Notes: generated from the letters alone by a model not told the origin. A stretch of DNA of 64,000 nucleotides from Euglena gracilis (GCA_039621445.1 CP154955.1:54937341-55001340), one strand, 5' to 3'; numbered from the stretch's first letter, positions 10,933-22,158 are shown. Numbers and translations are program-made.

Positions 10933-11018
10933 TGCACACATCATCATCAATCAATGCAATGACACCATCCAGTTCGCCTACCATTGCCCGACTGCCATTG
11001 ACCATGGTCTTTCCTGCA
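10877..11018 (-). CDS. Candidate terminal exon
   Basis: Minus strand: acceptor TGCCAGAAACATTTCAG, then 46 codons to TAG at 10,877-10,879. Peptide segments AGKTMVNGSRAMVGELDGVI and ALIDDDVCISCSNSKKRHG. No family recognised. The acidic/hydrophobic alternation looks protein-like, but the splice signal is average. Confidence 0.28.
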
Positions 11019-12095
11019 CTGAAATGTTTCTGGCAGGACAACTCATGCATGTTTGCCAGCAAAGCCATTGTGTACCAGGAACAATACCAGTTCTGTATGT
11101 GTCTTTAGAACAGCTCAACCATAATTTAAATTCTGTGTATAGTAATGGAAGTGAATTATGGCAGAGCTTAAAGGGGCTTACAGTCACTCGCGATCGCGTG
11201 ACCTGTTTTCTACACGTGGTATTTTGTTTATGGCTCTATTTGTTTGATCAAAGACAAATTGAAGTTTCGAACTCCTATTGGAGGCTCTTTGCAGAACTAG
11301 ATTCCACATTTCCCCTGGGAATAGAGTGAGGGCCTGGAAGGAAGCCAAGGGTTGGGTGTGGCAGCAGGGAGGGGGAAAATATGCACCGTGCAATTTTGCA
11401 GGTTTTTTTTGCAGTTTTCCTCTTTTGGCATTTTTGCAGTGTTTTTGAGGGAAGATCTGCACACATGCAGGTTTTTTTTGCAGTTTTTTGCAGTCTGTTG
11501 TTTTTTTTTTTAGTACGATGGAGAATCAAATGAAGAGTGATTTTGGTGTTGTTTGGCCTCTCCAAACCTGAACAAAAGAGCCCGAACTCAAATTCACCTG
11601 CATGTTTGCCATTCCAGCAGGAATTGATCCGACAAACGGCAAGCCCACCTGAGGGGTATAGTGTTGGAAATAGGGTTAGGGTTAGGATTTGGGACTGTTG
11701 CCCAAACTTAGGCTGAAAATTGGGACTCGTGGAGACCAAAATTTAGGCCAAATTTCGGCCTGACTCTGGCCTAACAACAAAACCCTCGCCCCAAATCTCT
11801 TTCTTAACAACAATGTAGCCCCAACCGTATTCCGCGAAAATTCGGGGGGGATCAACAAAAATCAGGGTGCCTTACTTACAAAAAAAATATGGGTAAAACC
11901 TGGGAAGGATGCTTATTCAGTTCATGGGTAAGAAGGGAAAGCCGTCACACACCTCGGCTTTCACACGAGAGGCACGTCATCGGCATCCACAGGGGCGGAG
12001 CAGCAGCCGTGACAACAGAAATCCCATGTGAATGGACAGAAGCATCGTCTGAAAAGACAGCAAGGCCAGCCTCGTTCCCTCAGTTTATCAGACAG
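11019..12095. other. Spacer with telomere-like inverted segment
   Basis: 11,395-11,520 repeats TTTTTTGCAG. 11,660-11,800 contains GGGTTAGGGTTAGG and degenerate CCTAA-type counterparts, resembling the cores of the inverted-repeat elements but without clear ends. No supported gene. Confidence 0.4.
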
Positions 12096-12593
12096 TCAGT
12101 GTGTGTGTATGTGTGTGCATGTATGTGTGTTTGTGTGTATGTATGCGTATGCATGTGTGTTTGTGTGTATGTGTGTATGTGTGTATGCGTGTATGTTGTA
12201 TGTGTGTATGTGTGTATGTGTGTATGTGTGTATGTGTGTATGTGTGTATGTGTGTGTGTTTGTGTGTGTTTGTGTGTGTATGTGTGTATGTGTATATGTG
12301 GGTATGTGTGTATGTGTGTATGTGTCTGTGTTTGTGTGCGTATGTGTGTATGTGTGTATGTATGTGTGTATGTGTGTATATGTGTGTATGTGTGTATGTG
12401 TGTATGTGTGTATGTGTGTATATGTGTGTGTTTGTGCGTGTGTTTGTGCTTTTTTTGTGTGGGTGTGAGTGATGCATGCCACAACGCACACATACAGCGA
12501 CACAAATAACACACAACACCAACACACCCACCCACCCACAACGCACACACGCCCACACCGCGCGCACACACAACACGTCCACGCACACACGCA

Positions 12594-12648
<55 letters not shown>

Positions 12649-12662
12649 ACACACACACACAA
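12096..12662. repeat. TGTA/TG tract followed by AC tract
   Basis: 12,096-12,448 is (TGTGTA)n/(TG)n on the plus strand. 12,480-12,662 switches to CA-rich repeat with ACGC units. The two arms are roughly complementary, so a long imperfect hairpin is possible. Open frames here are repeat artefacts. Confidence 0.9.
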
Positions 12663-13072
12663 AACACAATAATAAGCCGATCCGTTGATCGGCCCAAAAG
12701 GGGGAGGATTGACAAAAAAACCTAATGCTTCATTTCCCCCCAAAAAAATGTGCCATCAGAAACCTGGAATTAACATCAGGATTCTGCTCCTAGACAGAAA
12801 AAAAAATTAGAAAAAATGGAGGTCAGCAGTTGAATTCCAAAAGCAAGAAGGGGGAGGCATTTAATGTGTTTGTTATGTAGGATTGCAAAATAAAAGAAAA
12901 CATGGGAAGATGGTTCGCGAAGGAAATAGCAGTAGGCTGGAAACTCGTTTGGAATAAACTGGCAGCTGACAGCAATCAAAGTTCAGGCAGTTCAGGCAGT
13001 GGGTAGAGGTACCAAGAATGGTGGGGCAATCGATTAAAGGAGGCTCTTTGGGAAAGTATTTTTGCGACCTAC

Positions 13073-13179
13073 CGGTAGCACCGTGGATGCTTTCAGGATT
13101 GCCTGCATTCCGCCACTGCAATGTGACGAATACACAGTATTTACAGCTCGAGTGCGGTGACCACAACACCCATCTGTGT
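13073..13179 (-). CDS. Candidate internal exon, Cys/His-rich
   Basis: Minus strand: acceptor with a T-tract (TTTTTTTTTAG), 107 bases, strong donor GCTACCG/GTAGGTCGC. One frame is open and reads TDGCCGHRTRAVNTVYSSHC then SGGMQAILKASTVLP. Two Cys and two His suggest a possible metal site, but no motif is complete. The next candidate upstream on this strand is at 13,406. Confidence 0.42.
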
Positions 13180-13405
13180 CTAAAAAAAAAATGGTATGTG
13201 CACACAGACAGCTGCATAACATCAAAAGAATTAGGCGCTAGCAGAATTTTATATTTTCGGTGATCATGATGTGTGTGTATCATGATAACATATCATGATA
13301 TATACAGTATCATGATACATAACCCGTAATTGTAGAACGCATTCATCCGACGCATGTGCTGCGCAGCGCCAGAGGACGCTGCACTGCAGGCGGCCCTGCC
13401 CAGAC

Positions 13406-13523
13406 CTCCGCCAGCCCCCGGACGAACTGCGTGACGTACAGCCGCTCCTCGCGGTGGCTGGGGAGGGGCCGCCCCGACAGCACCGCCCAGATCCGCTCCG
13501 CGGGCAGAGGGGCGGATGCCCCG
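13406..13523 (-). CDS. Candidate internal exon, GC-rich island family
   Basis: Minus strand: acceptor GCCACCTCCCAG, donor GGCGGAG/GTCTGG. The frame reads PLPAERIWAVLSGRPLPSHR, EERLYVTQFVRGLAE. Residues PAER...PLP..EER align with VPAERRQRLERLKPPPPPER of the island at 52.2 kb, and both share the DNA word CCCGCGGAGCG. PLP...ER.Y also occurs in sulfatases, so that is an alternative. About 70% GC with G/C third positions. Confidence 0.42.
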
Positions 13524-13718
13524 CTGGGAGGTGGCTGTCGCGTCGACAACCAAATATCACCATCTCAACAGCAGTGTGTTCCGGCCTATTCCGGCGCCTT
13601 TGTATGGTGTGTGGTGTGTGTCTGTGCTGGTGTGCATTCCCACACATACCACACCATGCACCACACCTGTATCTATATAATATATCTATAGGAATATATA
13701 TAACATATCTATATATAC

Positions 13719-13992
13719 GGCAGCCATAAAGTAAAGGGCCCCCTGGGGGGCCCTTTACTTTATCCAGGGGGGGGATTGGGGAAAAATTTGGCTATTGATG
13801 GAATAGGGTTAGGTTTAGGAGTTAGGGCTAAATTTAGGCCAAACTTATAGATTAGTGACAGGTGTACAAGTTAGGCCTAAAGTTAGGCCGAACTCCTAAC
13901 TCTAACCCGACTCCATCAATAACACAAAAAAATTGCCCCCCCCCCCTGGATAAAGAAAAGGCCCCTCGGAGGCCCTTCACTTTATGGCTGCC
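13719..13992. mobile_element. Inverted-repeat element, 8-bp target duplication
   Basis: Ends start GGCAGCCATAAAGTAAAGGG and (reverse) GGCAGCCATAAAGTGAAGGG. The arms match for about 55 bases, and each arm is itself a hairpin (GGGCCCCCTGGGGGGCCC). The flanks are identical ATATATAC at 13,711-13,718 and 13,993-14,000, an 8-bp duplication in TA-rich DNA. The 160-base core is a second inverted repeat with ATTGATGGAATAGGGTTAGG. No protein is encoded. An 8-bp duplication is typical of hAT-like transposons among others, but the superfamily cannot be set from the ends alone. Confidence 0.82.
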
Positions 13993-14000
13993 ATATATAC

Positions 14001-14459
14001 ATATATATTTGTGTGTTGGTGGAATAAATATCCATCCAACCGTATGCACACCAATACGCATCAAAGGAAGAGGTTTGGATAAAGGTGCATATGCGCAGGT
14101 CCTTATCTGTGAATGAACGATCGCATGTCCCTGAACATATTCAGATTTGTTTCAGACTCGCATGTGAATATAGCGCTTCAGAACAAAATCTTTAGTGACT
14201 TAACAAAATGAAGACAGGTTGCACAGACGTTTTCGACGCTCGACACCAGCGTTTGAAAGGAAATATCCACGCATCCAAAAGCACAACGCAATCAATCATG
14301 GCCGTCCCCTGAGCGGGGGAAGATGGGCCCGTGCCTCCGGCAAGAACCTCCGGCAGCGCCGGAAATGGCGCGGGCCAGGCCACCGTTTAAAACCACCCCT
14401 GGTCCCTTCACTTTTTCTGCGCCTGTTTTCCCTATAGGGGGGTTATCCATCACGGTTTG
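14001..14459. other. Non-coding spacer
   Basis: Mixed-composition DNA with no supported exon. 14,320-14,400 is GC-rich but lacks splice signals. Confidence 0.35.
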
Positions 14460-16505
14460 GTGGTTGGGCCCTAGTGGGGGGGGTCGCTGAGCTCTTATCC
14501 CTTTATGGGTAAGAGCGAAGCTCACCCCTGGGGAAAAGGGGGGTCCAACCCCACCCTCCCCCCCCGTCCCCTCGGGCCACCTCGGGAACCAGCAGATTAT
14601 CACCATGATCCCGGCTCCGTTCCCGGAACTTTTTTCTCAGTCGCGAGCGACTGGATTTCTAGTTTCCGAATCACCTCCGTTTGACCAACTCCCCGCCAGG
14701 CCCGAGTTATTCACGCGCGAAGGGGTCCAAACTGGGTAGGATTGGCCCGCCCCCCCCTCTCTTCCGACTCTGCCATTTCGCCGGGGTCAAAAAATCGGTC
14801 AAAAAATCGATTTTTCGAAAATATCTCGAGAAAACGTACATTATTTCCGGAAATGTCGGTCTGACGAAATGTATCCTTAGAGGCCCTCTATCACCCCCCG
14901 TTCGCCGTTACACGCCTGGCTCGTGTTCCGGCGCGCTTTTGCGGCCCAAAACGGCCATTTTGGGGTGTTTTTTGGGCCGTTTTGGGGCCAAAAAAATCGA
15001 TTTTTCCAAACTATCTCGACAATGAAGCAAAATCAGAGGAAAAGTCCAGTGAGCAAAAATGAAGCCTTTGGAATGCCCTATCCAACCATGGTTAACCCCC
15101 CCCAACTCTTCGTGCAGCCCGAGTTACGGCCATTTTTCAGCCCATTTTGGCCAATTCAGGGGCCATTTTGGGCTGTTTTCGGGGTCAAAAAATCGATGTT
15201 TCTAAAATATCTCGAAAATGAAGCAAAATCAAAGGAAAAGTCCGGAGACATAATATGAAGCCCTTAAAATGCTCTGTCTAACGCTATTTTAATTTCCCTG
15301 CAACTCCCCCCTAGCCCGAAATATGGTCGATTTATTGCCCAAAATAGCACGGCAGGCTTGCAACTTGGCCATTTCCGGCCCCTGTTTGGGGTCGAAAAAT
15401 CAGTTTTTTTCTAAAATTTCTCAAAAATGGTGGGGAATCGAAGGAAATGTCCGGATACCTAAATTGAAGCCCTTAAAATGCCTTCTCTAACGGTATTTTG
15501 ATTTCCTTGCAACTCCCCGCCCAGCCCGAGTTACGGCCATTTTTCAGTCAATTTTGGCAATTTTGTACAGTTTTGGCCTATTTCGACTCAGCGTTTTCAG
15601 CCATTTTGGGTTAAAAAAGACGAAAAAAATCGAAAATTTTTTTGCCCGGAACCTGTTTTTTCCCCCGGGCCGGAAAAACTTTTTTGAGCCGAAAACCGTT
15701 TTTCGACCCCAGCACACCGTTTTTGCCCGAAACATGACTTAAGGTCAAAACGTCAAAAAAAGTCGAAAAAAACGAAAAAAATTTTTGTCCGAAACGATGT
15801 TTTTTTTTGGCCTCCCGGACACGGAAAAGCTGTTTTTGAGCCGAAAATGAGCGTTTTTCGACCCCCCGGCGCCCCGTTTTGGGCCCGAAACCCATGGACT
15901 TTGGGTCAAAAACGGGTCAAAAAAAGTCGAAAAAATTAAAAAATTGCCCTAAATTCAAATTCGGGCAAATTTAAATTAAATTAAATTTGCCCGAAACGAT
16001 ATTCTTTGGCCTCCCGGACCCGGAAAAGCTGGTTTTGAGCCGAAAATGAGTGTTTTTCGACCCCGGCGCCGGGGGTGAAAAATGCTCATTTTCGGCTCAA
16101 AAACAGCTTTTCCGGGTCCGGGAGGCAAAAGAACATCGTTTCGGGCAAATTTTTTAGATTTTTTTTCGACTTTTTTGACCCATTTTTGACCCAAAGTCCA
16201 TGGGTTTAGGGGCAAAAAAGGGGCGGGGCGCAAGGCCCCTTTTGGGCCCGAAACCCATGGACTTGGGTCAAAAACGGGTCAAAAAAGTCAAAAAAAATCC
16301 AATAAAACGGGTAGGTGGTGTATGGGGGGGGGGGTTTACATTCAGTAACATTTCAGAAATTACCGTAAAATAACTGAAAATCACCGTAAATTGCAAGAGT
16401 GTAATTTGCAAATTATAAATTACGCGAAATTTACAATGCTAGTCTTTTCGGCCTTCCATTACATGCATGTCCCATTAAGAGCTCAGCACTATTCAAAACC
16501 TGGTC
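14460..16505 (+). mobile_element. Composite dispersed repeat, copy 1
   Basis: Begins GGGGTCGCTGAGCTCTTATC (about 14,477), then CAGATTATCACCATGA, GTCGCGAGCGACTGG and GGGTCCAAACTGGGTAGGAT. All are repeated in the same order at 40.2 kb. Next come about four tandem units of roughly 190-215 bases (AAAATCAAAGGAAA, TGCAACTCCCCGCC, CCCGAGTTACGGCC) from 14,690 to 15,600. Then come units of about 150 bases (GGCCTCCCGGACCCGGAAAA, GAGCCGAAAATGAGCG) to 16,300, two of them head to head at 15,990-16,149. It closes with GCTCAGCACTATTCAAAACC at 16,482. No open frame suggests a transposase. Confidence 0.72.
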
Positions 16506-17268
16506 ACAAGTGGTGGAGGGTCAGAGGATGGGGGTGGCTGTAAGTGGGGGGGAGGGGGTAAGTTGGCCCTGGTTTCGCCCTTTTTGGCCCCGGTCGTCCC
16601 AAATAGCCACAGGCCATAGGTGGGGGCATGCCAATAAGAATATAAATAATAACAAATAAATAAAATAAAATAAATAAAAATAATAAAAGGCATGCACCCC
16701 GGCCATACAAAGTGCACTCTTAAGCACTTTCGCCTGTGTTTTTCTTCCCGTCTCTTCGCGTCTCTTCGCTGGTTTCGGCCTCCGGCCCCTTTCGGTGCGT
16801 GTGGTGGAGGTAGCCTGGCGGGACCGGTGCCTGGTTGATATCGCGCGCCACTAATCGGTCACATGCTCTACAGGTAGGGGACTCTCCAGGAATCTCCTTC
16901 ACCGTGGCGATACAGTTCCCCAGCAGGTGTGGTTCCCATTCGGAGGATGGGATTCATTTTGTGGTATTTTGGCAACAAATCTCACATGTGTCAAGAAGGC
17001 GCACGCGACAAACTTAACCACAGGGGAGGCAGCTCCAGTTTGGAATTTGTCACAGTTTTTTTAAAAAAAATTGTCACCCAAGAACCCCAACTCTTCCAAA
17101 AAAGACAAGCTCTGCCACAAATCATTGAAAAGGTCTTTCTGCTCTGCCCCCAACACTGCATTTATGACACATTTCCGAGACCTGTGTGTCAGGGGTACGT
17201 GCACACATGAAACTGCGCTTGAGAAACAACGTCTTTAGAGCGCTTTTTCGCTTTTTGTTTGTCGCCAG
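16506..17268. other. Spacer, no supported gene
   Basis: 16,630-16,690 is AT-rich. 16,700-16,900 is balanced sequence with CTCTTCGCGTCTCTTCGC. 17,040-17,060 is an A-run. No exon I can support, although the acceptor at 17,268 implies transcribed sequence upstream of it. Confidence 0.35.
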
Positions 17269-17732
17269 TATGGTTGCAGTTGGTCCAGGAAAGGTTGATG
17301 CCCTCAAAGACAAGGTATCGTCCCTTTCCAAAAGCGCCCCCCGATGTTTATGGTTCAGGATGACAAAGGTGGTATATTTGATGCTGGAGTGTGTCAGTTT
17401 CTTCCCAGGAGTTTAATGTCTTGGACAAGAATTTGACCTCGCCAAAATCTAAAAGCACTGAGCGCAAATGTTCATCTTGGAAAATATTTGAGATGGTTGA
17501 CACTATGGTGCATGCTGTGAGTGCTGTGAGAGCGTTGGGCAAAAATAATCATAACAATAAGCCCAATAAACACCACCACCATACAGACGCCCTGGCTCCT
17601 GCCCCTCCGCAGGTCTGGAGGGAGACATATTTGGGTTTGGCAAGTGAACGCCACCCGCTGAATCGGTGGGTACGAACCCCCAAATGCCCGTTTTTGAAGA
17701 AAAAACCTTTGTGTGAATGGGGGTGGATGTAA
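17269..17732 (+). CDS. Three-exon small gene, about 90 codons
   Basis: Exon A 17,269-17,314 follows a strong T-rich acceptor (TTTTTGTTTGTCGCCAG) and ends AAG/GTATCG. It has an ATG at 17,270 and reads MVAVGPGKVDALKDK. Exon B 17,409-17,516 has acceptor TCAGTTTCTTCCCAG and donor GCT/GTGAGTG and encodes EFNVLDKNLTSPKSKSTERK then CSSWKIFEMVDTMVHA. Exon C 17,613-17,732 follows CTCCTGCCCCTCCGCAG and encodes VWRETYLGLASERHPLNRWV then RTPKCPFLKKKPLCEWGWM and TAA. All junctions are phase 0. VAVGPGK is shared with co-chaperonin 10, but the rest does not fit that family, so I leave the protein unnamed. ATG 17,270 may be the start or internal to a longer gene. It is convergent with the minus exon at 17,747. 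Confidence 0.55.
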
Positions 17733-17746
17733 ACAGGGGCCCGGAC

Positions 17747-17872
17747 CATACACCACCGCTCGGTAGTAGCCCCCCGCCAGGCGCTCCACCACAGTGGACT
17801 CCGCCAGGTCCGGCGTCAGAAGGGAGGCATTGAGGGCGTGGTGCAGCATTCCCGGGAGGCGCAGGCGGCCCA
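17747..17872 (-). CDS. Candidate exon, hydrolase or sulfatase-like
   Basis: Minus strand: acceptor GTCTTGCCGCAG, 126 bases, donor GTGTATG/GTCCGGG. Peptide GRLRLPGMLHHALNASLLTP then DLAESTVVERLAGGYYRAVV. GRL..R.GM plus a ...TVxExLA..GY segment is the layout after the active-site region of arylsulfatases. HHxLNxSxL plus VVERLAxxGYRxVVY also fits an alpha/beta-hydrolase near the oxyanion loop. The acid-lipase-like exon at 24.7 kb on the same strand favours the second reading, but neither is settled. No catalytic residue falls within this exon. Confidence 0.45.
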
Positions 17873-17960
17873 CTGCGGCAAGACGCAAGAAGGACTTCGA
17901 AAGTCGGGCAATGCCGTCGGTCCCGCATCAGAGCATTCATATGCATCGCCCTGGTCGGGC

Positions 17961-17986
17961 ATTTATTTCTTTACTTAATTATTTGT

Positions 17987-18033
<47 letters not shown>

Positions 18034-18068
18034 TTTCTCAATTTATTTATTTATTTATTTATTTATAT
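17961..18068. repeat. (TTTA)n microsatellite
   Basis: About 24 units of ATTT with few interruptions. Confidence 0.95.
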
Positions 18069-18690
18069 CTCAAAAAATGCCGAACCGTTTTGACTGCCTT
18101 GCCACCAATCCTCCATCCGTGCACGCATTCTTGAAGGCATTGCGAAAACTGGCGCCCCCACTAGCAAATTCGCCCCCCAACCCCCCACCCACTGACATGC
18201 GTGGGGGTGCCATTTTTCCCAGAGAGAGGGCAAAAAATGGGTGAATTTTTGTCTGTGCCCCCCACCTCCCACCAACCCTCACTCCCCCCTTACCCTGTTT
18301 TGACATTTCATTCCTTTTTCGATGTTTTTTCGTTGTAAAAATGGTCCTAAAATGTGAAATTTTGGCTGTGCCGGGGAGAGCTGCCCTCCCCAGACCCCCC
18401 CCCTCTCCCGCCCCCTTCCAAGATTCAGTCAAAAAGCCGCTCTCGGACTTTTTGGGTAAATAATTTTATCCGTTTTTTTTTTTACCCACAAATAACCCCA
18501 ATATAGAAAACACATTTCACAGAAATACCAAAAATGCAAAACTGGTTTACCCCCACACCCCCCACACCCCCCCCCCCCCCCACACCCCCCCCACCAAGGC
18601 GCACTGGGGGCGCATTTTCTGCAACGTATACACTCTTGGATTCTTTGTCGGCATTGCAATGGATAGGTATTCACACTTTGCATCATTCAG
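18069..18690. other. Spacer, C-rich, no supported gene
   Basis: Includes a CACCCCCC stretch at about 18,550-18,595 and long T/C runs. No gene is supported before the acceptor at 18,690. Confidence 0.35.
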
Positions 18691-18818
18691 CAACAAAAGT
18701 GGAGAGTGTTTCCGGGGCTCCTGAAAACCAAAACGAGGATTTGCTTTTATTTGGATCGTTTTGTGGAATGGGTCCCATTTTCAGACTTTTGGTGAAAAGT
18801 TCTTTTCGCTCCATTTAG
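18691..18818 (+). CDS. Candidate terminal exon, frame uncertain
   Basis: The acceptor CACACTTTGCATCATTCAG is followed by two plausible frames. One reads TKVESVSGAPENQNEDLLLF then GSFCGMGPIFRLLVKSSF to TAG at 18,816-18,818. The other reads QQKWRVFPGLLKTKTRICFY to a TGA slightly earlier. Neither is recognised. The phase of an upstream exon would decide. Confidence 0.28.
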
Positions 18819-19057
18819 ACATTTAGAAAATCACCACCAACCCTTTTGGGGGGGAGGACATTCAACAAAGTAAAAAAAAAAATTGGTCTCGGAAAGTATC
18901 ACGCCACCACTAACTTGAGTCAAACACTTCAATCCAGAAATACAACACATTCAACTTGGACGGTGTGGATTCGAGAAGAAAATGTCCCAATTCCAGTGTG
19001 ATTGGGCAAAATGCGCCTTTTGTTTGAGATTTCAACTTCCTCACTCCCATTGGACAG

Positions 19058-19317
19058 TTCTGTGGCTACCTGCCAACTGCTCTGAACCTGATGGCCTGTT
19101 CCGGAAAATGAACGACACAAAATGGAACAGGAAAGCAAACAGGCAACAAATGCAGAGGAAAAGAGCGTTTGAGGATTTGCCTTCGCTTTTTTTGCAAGTG
19201 GCGCCGCTTCAAAAAAAGGTGTCTTTCGTGGTTGCTGTGATTCATGCAGCAAATTGGTTGTTGTGCAGAGAGAAATCATCAACTTTCACACCTCTCAGGC
19301 GGCGTCACTCGCAGTAA
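19058..19317 (+). CDS. Candidate terminal exon, basic protein
   Basis: The acceptor CTTCCTCACTCCCATTGGACAG precedes a frame open to TAA at 19,315-19,317. Peptide parts: LWLPANCSEPDGLFRKMNDT, KWNRKANRQQMQRKRAFEDL, VSFVVAVIHAANWLLC. Rich in Lys/Arg/Gln in the middle. No family recognised. An antisense frame of similar length exists, so strand is not certain. Confidence 0.28.
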
Positions 19318-19636
19318 ACGGTGTCTTCCTTGTCGGTGCGCAAATGCACACACCAACATGGAACCGCCGTTAATGCGTGTTACACCGCCTAAGCATCTGT
19401 TTGGGCCCCTTGTGTCGAGGGGGAGGGGAATCCAGCTGAACTTGCAACCTCATCCGAAAGAAGCCCCAAAAAATAAAAAACCTCACCTGTGGAGATTGTT
19501 TCACCTTAGCAGTGGACCCAGGGTCTTGGGGGGGGGGACAGGGTTTGCGAAGACACTCCCAAAGAAAGAGGTGAAGAGGCCGAAACAAATGGCGCGCGGT
19601 TCCGGGCACACACCGGGCTGCCCCCCGTACAGGTAC

Positions 19637-19755
19637 CGGGGCTCCCGCCACACGTGGACGTTCGGCCCTAGCAGCTCCCGCAGCCCGACCAGCGTGGCGA
19701 GGGAGAGGGGGTCGGGCTCCGTGGGGAGGACGGCGTCGAGGAAGAGGAGTGAGGC
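19637..19755 (-). CDS. GC-rich exon-like island
   Basis: A minus frame with G/C third positions reads LLFLDAVLPTEPDPLSLATL then VGLRELLGPNVHVWREP. The upstream CCTCTTCCTCGACGCCGTCC is either coding or the pyrimidine tract of an acceptor at GGAG/CCCGAC (19,716). The donor is CCCCG/GTACCTG. Alternating Leu and a V-H-V-W strand look like a folded domain. No family can be named. Confidence 0.35.
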
Positions 19756-19784
19756 ACAGGCGCCAGAAAGGAGTTTTGGGGGAG

Positions 19785-19945
19785 GGTAGTGCTATGGCAC
19801 ACCCCCGGCACCAGAAAGCGCCGGGACCCGAAAATGGCCGTTTTCATTTGCCTGGGTCGGCAGGCACCGGGGTCCAAAGCCGACCCGGGGGGTGGGGGGT
19901 ACCTGCTATGGGTTGGCACCCCTTGGCACGAGGCACCCCCCTCCC
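19785..19945 (-). repeat. GGTGCCTG/GCAGGCACC word repeat
   Basis: Contains CGGCACCAGAAAGCGCCGGG, AAAATGGCCGTTTTC, TGCCTGGGTCGGCAGGCACC and ends in GGCACCCCTTGGCACGAGGC. Same words in the same order, inverted, at 905-1,020, 36,825-36,935 and 39,720-39,990. Confidence 0.6.
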
Positions 19946-21284
19946 CTGCAGTTGGGAGAAAAAGAAAGCTTGATTGGACATACAGTCATACGACCTGACT
20001 GTCAGGTTCCAAAGCCCATATTCTGTCCGGTTTGCACCCTTGCCACGCTCTGCGTGCGAGTGCCGAAAGGGCCGAGAGAAGAGATTCGGCAGAGATATAA
20101 TTGTGCACCGGGCCTGCTGTCAGCGGCAGCGGGTGGATGGTGGGGCCCGGCTCCAACCCGCTGGTTGGACCTCACACCGGGGGGTCCGACAAAGGGCAGA
20201 ATTCAAAGAATTCCAAAATGATGGGAAAGTGTTTCTGAGGGGCTTTTCATGAGATACATTTGAAAAATGAGCCAGAATATTGCCCAGAGCGCCAAAGAAA
20301 AATTCTTGGTGTTTTCGGGAAACCGAAAAAAATGGTGATTTTTTTCTGGGTCGGTCAAAGAAAGAAACCAAAAAAGAAAACTTTCCCCGGAAAATACGAT
20401 CCCCTGGACGGACCCAAAAAATAAGACCTGAATCTTATTTGGGGGGGAGGCGATTTTGGGGTGCTTTCACAAAAAGTCAGGGGCGGCTCCAAATGCCTCA
20501 AAAGGAAGCCTGGATGTGTTGGTGCCTGTTATATGCAAAGTTCCAATGTGGGCCCTCTTGGGTCACCCCAGGTCGGCTCTGCAGAATGAACTGGGGGGGG
20601 GGTAACTTGGGTGCCTGAAATTGGTGCAACCCAAATGGGCAAGACCCATTACTCTTTAGGGTTAGGGGCCCATTTTCCCCTCGGGAATTTCCCCCGGGCA
20701 TAGATTCACTTGACACCTGTGTGACCCCACCCCCCCGGGGGGTTCGAGAGGGAAAACCCCCAATGCTGTCTCACCTTAGGAAAACGAAATGAACAAAAAT
20801 ATGCCAGACATAATTCTGCTTGATGGCTGCGTTGGGGTGAATCTGGAGCCCAAAACAAGCCGTGTCGTTCACTGTGCGGTGGCCCCTGTGTTGGGAATTC
20901 GTGGCGAGGGTCAAACGAAGTCATCCGCGACATGAAACGGGCCATTTCGGAACATGTCAACGGGCCCACTCATTTCGATGAAGGGACAGGTGGGTCCTCC
21001 CTCCCCTGTGGTCAAGGTGGGGGAGGGGAAACCCCCCACTTAAATTGTGGCATGGCATGGCATGACCAAAATGACCAATTTTCAGCCCGATGCAAGACGC
21101 TGGGACAAAAAAAACCTAAATTTTCCGAAAATGTGGTCCAACTGTGTGCGACTTGGGGTACTCCTTGGGAAAGTTGACAAAAAATGCCTACCATGCGCAA
21201 CTATCCAGCCCAAATTCCCAGCCCTAGCCCAGCAACCCCCTCCCTCAGGTCCTTAAAGAGATGTACACCTTGACCATACATATG
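19946..21284. other. Spacer with one ambiguous minus exon
   Basis: A long pyrimidine acceptor (CTCTTCTCTCGGCCC...CACGCAG) on the minus strand near 20,052 precedes about 65 bases open in more than one frame (for example AWQGCKPDRIWALEPDSQVV then stop). The frame cannot be chosen. The remainder (20,200-21,284) has G-runs and A-rich stretches and nothing supportable. Confidence 0.3.
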
Positions 21285-21720
21285 TACGTAACCCCCCCTG
21301 AATAGAAGCCCCCCCAAATAGTGCCCCCCCCCCGAATAGAAACCCCCCCTCGGTTTTCGACCAAAATTCCGAATAGTGCCCCCCCCCCCCCCCCGAATGG
21401 TAGGCCCCTGCCCGTGGATCTGTCAATTGAGACGGATGGCAATTTGGTTTCTTCAGGCATTGGTTAAATGAGGGTTGGGTGATTATATTTTTCATGATCC
21501 AATGCATCCACAAGAGTAACATTTGCAGCAAATTTGACATGGTTTGGAAGGTAGGACATGTGGACCCACAAATAATTTTATTCGATAATTCTCGGACCCC
21601 CTGGTTTTCGACCACTTTTCCGAATATTGCGCCCTCCCCTGAATAGAAGCCCCCCCCTCGGTTTTCGACCAACGTTCCGAATAGAAGCCTCCGGGGGCTT
21701 CTATTCGGGGGGGGTTAGGG
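21285..21720. repeat. Inverted G-run word repeat, word GAATAGAAGCCCC
   Basis: Left copies CTGAATAGAAGCCCCCCC and AAATAGTGCCCC; repeated TCGGTTTTCGACCAAAATTC; right inverted copy GGGGGCTTCTATTCGGGG. A related word occurs at 36.0-36.2 kb. Confidence 0.6.
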
Positions 21721-22076
21721 GGGGATCCAATCGAGGTCCCCAGGACCCCCCAAAGAGGTCAGTTTTTTTATCACTTTCCTTCGTGAAATTTGGGCTGGCG
21801 AGTCAGCCCTCCCCCAGATGGAAAGCTGGTTGCACCTGAGCTGGGTTGGGCTGGGCCGAAACCAGACAATTGCCCCGAAAAAATGACTTGCAAAATGCAG
21901 CTTGGAAAAACATGCACATCTGACGACCGCCAAAAAACTGCCAAAAAGCCACCAAAGCACCATTTATGGCCATTTTCGAAAACTTTTTCGAAAAATTTCG
22001 GCGCTTCGCACCGAGAAATTTTGGGCTAGACCCAGGCAGGCCAGTTGGGCTAGCAGCACCCCCCATTGGGAGAGGG

Positions 22077-22077
<1 letters not shown>

Positions 22078-22158
<81 letters not shown>

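Noticed and set aside
12080-12743. Cys/Val-rich and His/Thr-rich proteins
   Set aside because: Translation of TG/CA microsatellite; the same holds at 38.7-39.1, 42.97-43.1 and 48.7-48.9 kb.
17348-17542. Armadillo-repeat-like minus-strand peptide (RSVLLDFGEVKFLSKTLNSW)
   Set aside because: It is antisense to exon B of a phase-consistent, splice-supported plus-strand gene.
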